Assembly: GCA_009746045.1 (NCBI GenBank)
Contig: RPFO01000591.1
Span: forward strand, 61,347-125,346
DNA: 64,000 bases
Direction: 5' to 3'
Origin: Mesostigma viride
Taxonomy: Eukaryota; Streptophyta; Mesostigmatophyceae; Mesostigmatales; Mesostigmataceae
Below the pieces are notes generated by a model. That model searched no databases. It saw only the letters and a list, made by a program, of their open reading frames with translations, and had not been told where the DNA came from. The position numbers and the translations under genes were made by a program. Positions 1 through 8,400 of the stretch are shown here, piece by piece. Numbering within the stretch: the first letter of the stretch is position 1; each line of letters starts with the position of its first letter.

Positions 1-1586
1 GATGAGGATTCAGGCTCCCATGGTGTCATCATGGCCTGTCTACGTACATGGATGGCATGTATGTAATTAATGATGAGGATTCAGGCTCCCATGGTGTCAT
101 CATGGCTTGTCTACGTACATGGTTGGCATTTATGTAATTAATGAGGAGGATTCAGGCTCCCATGGTGTCATCATGGCTTGTCTACGTACATGGTTGGCAT
201 TTATGTAATTAATGATGAGGATTCAGGCTCCCATGGTGTCTCCATGGCTGGCCTACGTACATGGATGTCAAGGAATAGTAAATGATGAGGATTCAGGCTC
301 CCATGGTGTCATCATGGCCCGTGTACGTACATGGATGGCATGTATGTAATTAATGAGGAGGATTCAGGCTCCCATGGTGTCATCATGGCTGGCCTACGTA
401 CATGGATGTCAAAGAAAAAGAAATGATGAGGATTCAGGCTCCCATGGTGTCATCATGGCTGGCCTACGTACATGGATGTCTCATAAAATAAATGATGAGG
501 ATTCAGGCTCCCATGGTGTCATCATGGCTTGTCTACCTACATTGTTGGCATGTATGTAATTAATGATGAGGATTCAGGCTCCCATGGTGTCTCCATGGCT
601 GGCCTACGTACATGAATGGCATTTATGTAATTAATGATGAGGATTCAGGCTCCCATGGTGTCATCATGGCCCGTCTACGTACATGGATGGCATTTATGTA
701 ATTAATGATGAGGATTCAGGCTCCCATGGGGTCATCATGGCTTGTCTACGTACATGGTTGGCATTTATGTAATTAATGAGGAGGATTCAGGCTCCCATGG
801 TGTCTCCATGGCAGGCCTACGTACATGGATGTCAAGGAATAGTAAATGATGAGGATTCAGGCTCCCATGGTGTCATCATGGCCTGTCTACGTACATGGAT
901 GGCATGTATGTAATTAATGATGAGGATTCAGGCTCCCATGGTGTCATCATGGCTTGTCTACGTACATGGTTGGCATTTATGTAATTAATGAGGAGGATTC
1001 AGGCTCCCATGGTGTCATCATGGCTTGTCTACGTACATGGTTGGCATTTATGTAATTAATGATGAGGATTCAGGCTCCCATGGTGTCTCCATGGCTGGCC
1101 TACGTACATGGATGTCAAGGAATAGTAAATGATGAGGATTCAGGCTCCCATGGTGTCATCATGGCCCGTGTACGTACATGGATGGCATGTATGTAATTAA
1201 TGATGAGGATTCAGGCTCCCATGGTGTCATCATGGCTGGCCTACGTACATGGATGTCAAAGAAAAAGAAATGATGAGGATTCAGGCTCCCATGGTGTCAT
1301 CATGGCTTGTCTACGTACATGGTTGGCATTTATGTAATTAATGAGGAGGATTCAGGCTCCCATGGTGTCATCATGGCTTGTCTACGTACATGGTTGGCAT
1401 TTATGTAATTAACGAGGAGGATTCAGGCTCCATTGGTGTCATCATGGCTGGCCTACGTACATGGATGTCAAGGAATAGTAAATGATGAGGATTCAGGCTC
1501 CCATGGTGTCATCATGGCTTGTCTACGTACATGGTTGGCATTTATGTAATTAATGAGGAGGATTCAGGCTCCCATGGTGTCTCCAT
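1..1586 (+). repeat. 70-71 bp satellite array, block 1
   Basis: Head-to-tail units of 70-71 bp fill this block. Each unit has a conserved core that begins GATGAGGATTCAGGCTCCCA and runs through CTACGTACATGG, followed by a linker of about 20 bp. Four linker classes alternate: GGCATTTATGTAATTAAT, GTCAAGGAATAGTAAAT, GTCAAAGAAAAAGAAAT and GTCTCATAAAATAAAT. The block is cut at TCCAT by the fold-back element. Bases 1-1586 match 28147-29731 almost perfectly, apart from a one-base deletion near 28633, so it is one arm of a segmental duplication. Open frames through it are by-products of the repeat. Confidence 0.97.
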
Positions 1587-1800
1587 AGTTATTATAAATA
1601 GTGACGGAACCTTTTTGCCACTTGGGCAATTAGGTCCGTCACTATTTATCCGGCGAAAACCACTCGCCGGCATCTATTCCGCGTTAAGTTCACGTGAACT
1701 ACACGCGGAATTGATGCCGGCGAGTGGTTTTCGCCGGATAAATAGTGACGGACCTAATTGCCCAAGTGGCAAAAAGGTTCCGTCACTATTTATAATAACT
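1587..1800. repeat. MITE-like palindromic hairpin, unit 1
   Basis: This 214 bp unit is a nearly complete inverted repeat centred on a TTCACGTGAA core. Its arms contain GTGACGGACCTAATTGCC and CCGGCGAAAACCACTCGCCGG, a smaller palindrome within the arm. It has no coding capacity. Confidence 0.85.
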
Positions 1801-1957
1801 AAAACGTCGTAGTGTGGGGGCCGATATCTATCGTACCGCTAATGCCTACTGCAGTACCGAATCTCGCCTTAACGATATTCCAACCGGGCATTTTTCCCTT
1901 CTGGCACTTTCGTTTGGCCTTCTGGTATCAATTCCTTCCGGTATTCGGAAATACCCG

Positions 1958-1997
1958 TGTCACCACAGGGATTCGAACCCCCGACTTACGAGGTCTT
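1958..1997 (-). pseudogene. tRNA 3'-half fragment (class II, Leu/Ser-like), inverted copy
   Basis: This is the exact inverse of the fragment at 2211-2250, carried on the left arm of the fold-back element. Read on the minus strand it gives a variable-arm-like hairpin, then a T arm with loop TTCGAAT, and an acceptor-like end TGGTGACA. The 5' half and the anticodon stem are missing, so it is not a functional tRNA gene. Confidence 0.5.
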
Positions 1998-2210
1998 AGT
2001 TATTATAAATAGTGACGGAACCTTTTTGCCACTTGGCAATTAGGTCCGTCACTATTTATCCGGCGAAAACCACTCGCCGGTATCTATTCCGCGTTAAGTT
2101 CACGTGAACGTGGCGCGGAATTGATGCCGGCGAGTGGTTTTCGCCGGATAAATAGTGACGGACCTAATTGCCCAAGTGGCAAAAAGGTTCCGTCACTATT
2201 TATAATAACT
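1998..2210. repeat. MITE-like palindromic hairpin, unit 2 (centre of the palindrome)
   Basis: This 213 bp copy sits at the symmetry centre of the fold-back element. It is flanked by GGTCTT on the left and AAGACC on the right, which are inverted and not directly repeated. It therefore has no target duplication of its own. Confidence 0.85.
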
Positions 2211-2250
2211 AAGACCTCGTAAGTCGGGGGTTCGAATCCCTGTGGTGACA
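2211..2250 (+). pseudogene. tRNA 3'-half fragment (class II, Leu/Ser-like)
   Basis: The sequence starts AAGACCTCGTAAGTC and can pair GAC with GTC as a short variable arm. It continues with GGGGG-TTCGAAT-CCCTG, a T arm with one G-U pair and one mismatch, and ends in TGGTGACA, which looks like an acceptor strand plus discriminator base. Family knowledge: a paired variable arm before the T arm is typical of tRNA-Leu and tRNA-Ser. The sequence begins abruptly at the junction with the central hairpin, so only the 3' half is present. It is probably tRNA-derived sequence captured by the fold-back element. Confidence 0.5.
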
Positions 2251-2404
2251 CGGGTATTTCCGAATACCGGAATTGATACCAGAAGGCCAAACGAAAGTGC
2301 CAGAAGGGAAAATATGCCCGGTTGGAATATCGTTAAGGCGAGATTCGGTACTGCAGTAGGCATCAGCGGTACGATAGATATCGGCCCCCACACTACGACG
2401 TTTT

Positions 2405-2616
2405 AGTTATTATAAATAGTGACGGAACCTTTTTGCCACTTGGCAATTAGGTCCGTCACTATTTATCCGGCGAAAACCACTCGCCGGTATCAATTCCGCG
2501 TGTAGTTCACGTGAACTTAACGCGGAATAGATACCGGCGAGTGGTTTTCGCCGGATAAATAGTGACGGACCTAATTGCCAAGTGGCAAAAAGGTTCCGTC
2601 ACTATTTATAATAACT
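2405..2616. repeat. MITE-like palindromic hairpin, unit 3
   Basis: This 212 bp unit is nearly identical to units 1 and 2 and forms the right end of the fold-back element. The satellite resumes at 2617 with TCCATGG. Confidence 0.85.
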
Positions 2617-3666
2617 TCCATGGCTGGCCTACGTACATGGATGGCATTTATGTATTTAATGATGAGGATTCAGGCTCCCATGGTGTCATCATGGCTTGTC
2701 TACCTACATGGTTGGCATTTATGTAACCTGAATCCTCTCATTAAGAAAATGAAGAGGATTCAGGCTCCATTGGTGTCATCATGGCTGGCCTACGTACATG
2801 GATGTCAAGGAATAGTAAATGATGAGGATTCAGGCTCCCATGGTGTCATCATGGCCCGTCTACGTACATGGATGTCTCATAAAATAAATGATGAGGATTC
2901 AGGCTCCCATGGGGTCATCATGGCTTGTCTACGTACATGGTTGGCATTTATGTAATTAACGAGGAGGATTCAGGCTCCATTGGTGTCATCATGGCTGGCC
3001 TACGTACATGGATGTCAAGGAATAGTAAATGATGAGGATTCAGGCTCCCATGGTGTCATCATGGCTTGTCTACGTACATGGTTGGCATTTATGTAATTAA
3101 TGAGGAGGATTCAGGCTCCCATGGTGTCATCATGGCCCGTCTACTTACATGGATGGCATTTATGTAATTAATGATGAGGATTCAGGCTCCCATGGTGTCA
3201 TCATGGCTTGTCTACGTACATGGTTGGCATTTATGTAATTAATGAGGAGGATTCAGGCTCCCATGGTGTCTCCATGGCTGGCCTACGTACATGGATGTCA
3301 AGGAATAGTAAATGATGAGGATTCAGGCTCCCATGGTGTCATCATGGCCCGTCTACGTACATGGATGGCATTTATGTAATTAATGATGAGGATTCAGGCT
3401 CCCATGGGGTCATCATGGCTTGTCTACGTACATGGTTGGCATTTATGTAATTAATGAGGAGGATTCAGGCTCCCATGGTGTCTCCATGGCTGGCCTACGT
3501 ACATGGATGTCAAGGAATAGTAAATGATGAGGATTCAGGCTCCCATGGTGTCATCATGGCCTGTCTACGTACATGGATGGCATGTATGTAATTAATGATG
3601 AGGATTCAGGCTCCCATGGTGTCATCATGGCTTGTCTACGTACATGGTTGGCATTTATGTAATTAA
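2617..3666 (+). repeat. 70-71 bp satellite array, block 2
   Basis: The satellite continues after the fold-back insertion. It includes a variant unit (2727-2764) in which CCTGAATCCTC faces GAGGATTCAGG, giving a short hairpin where part of a core is inverted. The block ends in ATTAA at the copia-like insertion. It is duplicated at 30762-31812 with a few linker-class switches (for example 2870-2887 against 31016-31033). Confidence 0.96.
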
Positions 3667-4148
3667 AGTTGGTTGGAGACCCATCTAGGGTCCACATGGG
3701 TCCTCAGAGATAGAGGATCTTGTACAGATTACTACAATATACTTTATTGTAGTATTGGGCCAATGGCTGTACTTCACTAGTACTCGCCAATGGGATAACG
3801 CCACGTAGAATATGTGGGCGTCTCCCAGGCCTCCACGTCACCGGCTGGTCAAGGGCCGGTGTAGTACTGTCAATAGGACTGAGCCGACTATCGGCCTATT
3901 ATGTATGCGCATCTGCCTTGGTACCTCCTAGAGGATTCTAGAAGTATCTAACACGCGGCATGCACTGAACTACACGGAATGCATGTCCACGTAGGATATT
4001 CAGCAAGACTGATGAAGGTGCCAAGCGCAATAGAATATATGCGCAACGAAGACGAATTATGCAGCAACGACAATAACGTATGAGAACAATAAACACAACG
4101 TTCATTTCATGCTTTCTGATTTACATCGCATTCCATTTATTTGCAACT
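3667..4148 (+). repeat. 5' LTR of copia-like element 1
   Basis: The 482 bp LTR begins AGTTGGTTGGAGACC and ends ATTTGCAACT. It contains a perfect 10 bp inverted repeat, TACTACAATA and TATTGTAGTA with a 5-base loop, at 3730-3754. A likely polyadenylation signal AATAAA lies at 4088-4093. It appears identical to the 3' copy. Confidence 0.96.
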
Positions 4149-4161
4149 TGTATTCATTGCA

Positions 4162-5403
4162 ATGTCTTCGGACGACAATCTTTCAGAGCAGAGGTCTGGC
4201 CCTGGTGAGCACGGACCGGCTCAATTTTCTGTCGACCCTGGCCCAGGCGAGCACAGGGATGACAATAAGAATATGTCCGACCAGCCCCGGGAGGAGGGCT
4301 GCGGGCAGGGAAGTACTAGTAGTGACAACCAGCGTGCTCGTGATAAGGTGCTTCGGCGGGAGACCTTGCTTCAAGAGGCGAAGCTGCTGTCGGCAATCAA
4401 GAAATGGGTTCCAGCCCCGCTGGTGCCTGGTGCTATTCAAGCAGACCGGGATCGCTTTGTAAGCTCTCTTGGGCCATTTTTCCGCAGGCTCGCGGGCAAC
4501 CGAGACATCATTCCGGACTGGCTGGAGTTTCTTCGTGGAACCCCGCTGGGAGACCGCGAGAAAAACCACCCAGAGTGGATTTCGCTGCTGGATAGAGCAC
4601 AGCGTCTGCGGTGGTCGCCGTTCGAGTTTCTGCGCCGAGCGAGGGAGACTTTTCTTCGTTCTATCACTGCCAAAACCTGCGACGAGATCGAGGAATTTGT
4701 AGATGCAAAGCCGAAGCCCGGGCAGACCATCATCGAGCACCTCAACTCTTACTACGACATGCTGGAGAAGCAGGGGCTCCGGTGGCCTGACGAGGCGGTG
4801 AATCTCCGATGGATCCAAAACTGTGCTCTGTCCGAATCCGAGAAGCGGAATTTGGTCGCCAACTGCCGCGGTTACCTGTGCGACACTCACCGATGCAGAG
4901 CTCACCTCAAGGAGCTCCTGACGAATCAAACCCGTGTTTCCAGAGAAGGAGGTGCCGCGGAGGTGCCTCGTGTCGCCATGGTGATGGAGCAGCAACGGGA
5001 AATCTTCTGCTACAACTGCGGGCAGCCCGGGCACACACGCCGCGCATGTAAGGGTAAGGTTGTCGCTAATTCTGAGTCCTTCCCTCCCTGCACTTTCTGT
5101 AATAGGACTAACCATCTGGCTAAGGATTGCTACTTTCGCAAGTGCAAGTCTTGTGGCAATTCTGGACATGATGCGTCTGCCTGCAGGAGCAAGGCGGGCG
5201 CTGGACCCAAGGATACCCAGATGGAGGTCCTCAAGCTGCTGCAGCAGATCTCCCAAGCCGTCAAGAGCGGTGCCCTTCGTGGTGGCGACGCTTCTCAGCC
5301 GCGTGGTGGTGACGCTTCCCAGCCGCGTGGTGGTGATGCTTCTCAGCCGCGGGGTGGCAATACCTCTCGTGGCCGCAAGAGGAAGCAGCAGCAGAAAAAC
5401 TAG
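4162..5403 (+). CDS. gag: Gag nucleocapsid-type protein of copia-like element 1
   Basis: This 413-codon gene starts at an ATG only 14 bases after the 5' LTR. The open frame extends upstream into the LTR, but without an ATG. The N-terminal 270 residues carry a helical Gag-like region (LDRAQRLRW, EHLNSYYDMLEKQG). Three CCHC zinc knuckles follow at about residues 283, 310 and 328 (CYNCGQPGHTRRAC, CTFCNRTNHLAKDC, CKSCGNSGHDASAC), which bind RNA during packaging. The C terminus has three in-register copies of RGGDASQP, encoded by a 24-base tandem repeat, then a basic tail. The stop is preceded by CAG AAA AAC, a possible slip site for entering pol. No protease motif is seen in Gag. Confidence 0.93.
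   Translation: MSSDDNLSEQRSGPGEHGPAQFSVDPGPGEHRDDNKNMSDQPREEGCGQGSTSSDNQRARDKVLRRETLLQEAKLLSAIKKWVPAPLVPGAIQADRDRFVSSLGPFFRRLAGNRDIIPDWLEFLRGTPLGDREKNHPEWISLLDRAQRLRWSPFEFLRRARETFLRSITAKTCDEIEEFVDAKPKPGQTIIEHLNSYYDMLEKQGLRWPDEAVNLRWIQNCALSESEKRNLVANCRGYLCDTHRCRAHLKELLTNQTRVSREGGAAEVPRVAMVMEQQREIFCYNCGQPGHTRRACKGKVVANSESFPPCTFCNRTNHLAKDCYFRKCKSCGNSGHDASACRSKAGAGPKDTQMEVLKLLQQISQAVKSGALRGGDASQPRGGDASQPRGGDASQPRGGNTSRGRKRKQQQKN
5393..5403 (+). promoter_or_regulatory. Candidate -1 ribosomal slip site at the gag stop
   Basis: The last gag codons are CAG AAA AAC TAG. The heptamer GAAAAAC sits directly before the stop. A -1 slip would read AAA CTA GAT GAT and continue without a stop into the pol frame, 38 bases before the first pol ATG at 5442. 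This frame relation is seen in the sequence; use of the site is inference. The heptamer deviates from a perfect X-XXY-YYZ at its first base. A downstream stem or pseudoknot was not demonstrated. Confidence 0.4.
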
Positions 5404-5441
5404 ATGATCCTCTCTGTTTATATAACCCCTACAGCGTCCTT

Positions 5442-8400
5442 ATGGATGCTGATGAGAGTGGACTCATGGCAGATGAGGCCTGCCAGGTGGTAGGGGCTCC
5501 AGCAGTAACCCCTACTGACCGTAAAGCTGCCCCAGTGAGCAGCAGTAAAAGTGCCCCTGTTTGTGGCATTCCTATCCATGCCTGGAATAAAAAGAGTACC
5601 CCAGAGGGAACTCTTCCTGTAAATAATACATGTGGATCTGCTCCTGGTTGTAGACAGATGCCACATGGTGTTGCCCAGGTGAGCAACGTATCTGTGAACA
5701 ATACATGTGGTGCAGCTCCTGTTTGTAGCCAAGCACCCATTGATATTGTTAACAGTCAAGCTCCTCAGAGCAATAATCCTTGTTATATTGATAATAAAAA
5801 CTTGGACTCTTGCTCTGCCAGGAACGTGGATGCCCGTCCATGTCCTGAAGAGCCTGAGCCTAATGATTGTATTAATCTTAGGACTCTGGCTAAGAGTTTG
5901 CATGATGCCTGTGGCCATGGAAACAATGCCATTAGGCTTGTTCAAGCCATTAATAACAAAGCTCTCTGGCAAGCTTATCAAGATGTCAGAGAACATTGTG
6001 TGTGCCAATTGTGTGCTAACAAGCCTTCCAAACGTCATGCAAAGCATCCTGCAGATGGTAGGGGTAATCTACAAGCTGATATCCTCTACTTCACCAATTA
6101 CAGGCAATTGCCTTACTTGGTGGCTGTGGATGAATGGTCAGGCTACATTGGAATTGAACCTATGGCAGCAGGGGATGAGAATACTCTCCATGCCGCAGTT
6201 CTTGTTATTCTGCAGAAGTTTGCAGTTATTCATAAGCTGCAGATGGACTTGCAGTTTAACTGCCTGACCAAATACTCTGATCTGCCTTTCCTAAGGATTG
6301 TGGGTCGTGAAGATCACCAAGCCCAAGGCAAGGTTGACAGATATATACAGGAGCTTAAGAAGTTGGTAATATCCGGGGACTATCCTGAGATGTTTAAACC
6401 AACTTTTGCTGTCAGGTGTTTGGGTGCTGCAAAAGTGGAAAACACCATGAACAACCGTTTTCATACTATCAAAGTGCGTGGTGTTCCACGGCTGGTCTCA
6501 CCTCGTGGACTAGCAGGTGGCCTCTACCCTGATGACATCATGCAGGCATGGAGTAAGCAGAGGTGGGCACAGTATGCTCATCTCTGTGAAAAGGATAAAC
6601 AGAGAGGAGAATCATTAAAATTTGAGGTGGGAGACCAGGTGATCTTCCACAAAGAAAATGCTCCTGGTAAACGTGGTTATTGGCAGGGTCCAGGGACCAT
6701 AACCTCAGTTGACCTGGAGATGAAAACTGCTGATGTGGTCTGGAATGGGACCACTTATCATCTGGCTTGGAATAGATTGAAGAGAGATCCAATGAACGTT
6801 CAAGAAAATCCCCTGGAAATTATGGCCCCTGAAGAGGCACTTGGATCTCCCAATCTTTCCTGTCCACCTTTGGCCAGTGAACAGGCTGGACTCCAACTAC
6901 CAGAAAGGGCGGCCTCCCATCAACTGGAGCCTACTACTCAGCAAGCTCAGCCTAAGACATTGACTGGGATATCACAGGATGATATGGATGAAGCTGACTT
7001 GTTGGATAATAGGGTGTCTGATCAGCACCGGAAGCTCCGGCCGTTGGAACATGGGCTTGAGACCCCTGGGCAGGTGGATAACATATTTCAGTCTGAACAG
7101 CCAAAGCTTGGATCCAATTACCCTGGTAATAAGCCATTGCCCTTGGAGACTGATGGGATTCCAGCCCAAGGAAGACAAGCTGAGGAGGGGTTGTCCAGGT
7201 TGAACACTCAGCTCGGCAAGAGAGGCAATCCTCAAGAGCTTCGGGATATTGTAAAGAAGCTCAAGCCCTCACTAAAGATTGCCAAAATAACTTCTCTTCT
7301 AGAGAAGGGCATGGACCTTGATGGCTTTGATGTGGATACCAAAGCAGAGGTCTCTGTCACCTCGCCCTTTAATGCTTTGCTGGATAAGTATTCCCTTGAA
7401 CCCAGTCCATGGACTATTGTCCAAGACTTTGCGGGTAACACTGATCATCAAGTTCTTGGGAATATCACTATCCCATTCTTGGGTGAGTCTTTGACACTTT
7501 GTGTTGTTGATGGCTATAAGGGACCCACTCTCATTGGCCAGCCATTCTTGGTGACTCCCGGTGTTACCATTGTTGATGGCCCCAATAACACAAAGAGTCT
7601 CCTAAAAACCCATTGTGACCCAATTCCTCTGGAATCATTCAGATGTCTCTTGCCTCTTGAAATGTTCCAGAAGGCAAATTGGAAGACCGCCTGTGTCGGT
7701 TCAATAAAAGGAGCAGAATGGGGAAGGGATATACCCCCAGCTTCTGAGCTGGTAGAACCCGCCCAGCTCAGTGTGACTTCTCTTGGTCTCACAAAAAGGT
7801 CATTTGCTGCTCATAGCCCCATGTCCTTTGATGATGTAGACCTGGATTGTCACACTTTCGCTGGCCTTGAGGCCTGGCGAGTAGCATTGGCGCGTGCGCT
7901 CCAGGAGTGGCAAACGCTGGATGTTTTTGAAGGCATTTCAGAACCTCCACCCAATGCTCAAATGCTTCAGTTGCGTTTTGTATGCAAGATGAAGAGCAAG
8001 CTTGGTGAGCCTCCCATACCAAACGCACGTCCAGTCGTGACCCAGTTCCATGGTACTACAGACTTTGATAAGGAGGAGCTGTACACTCCTGGCCTGTCAC
8101 ATCCTGTTCTCAGGCTTATTCTTAGTCTGTACCTTGGTGCTTTGGACTATGGCTTGGATTATGGAGCAGAAATTGATGACTTCACCAGGGCCTTTTTGCA
8201 TGGTGATCCTCAGGTGGCCAGAGCCACTTGGCAAGCTCAAAGACCCTGTTGTGTTAAGACCCCAGCATGCTGGATAGCTGAAGTAGGTCATCCCTACATG
8301 CAGCCTAAAGTGGGCTGGGAAGGACTGGTCAGCAGTCCAGTCATCTGGTATGAAACCATTGCTCCTGCCATCCAGGAGAGATGTCAGATGCAACAATCTC

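Larger units (their letters stand above)
1587..2616. mobile_element. Fold-back element, copy 1 (three MITE-like hairpins and two inverted arms)
   Basis: This is a near-perfect palindrome of 1030 bp. The order is hairpin (1587-1800), arm (1801-1997), hairpin (1998-2210), inverted arm (2211-2404), hairpin (2405-2616). All three hairpins begin AGTTATTATAAATAGTGACG and end with its complement. The interrupted satellite unit reads TCCAT at 1582-1586 and again at 2617-2621, which supports a 5 bp target duplication and a single insertion of the whole structure. No transposase is encoded, so it is non-autonomous. The superfamily cannot be assigned from these ends. Confidence 0.85.

Noticed and set aside
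1812..2012. Short frames in the fold-back arms
   Set aside because: They read through palindromic non-coding sequence and appear on both strands because of the inverted symmetry.
4183..5256. 357-codon antisense frame over gag of element 1
   Set aside because: The sense frame has three zinc knuckles and the element context; the antisense frame has no recognisable features.
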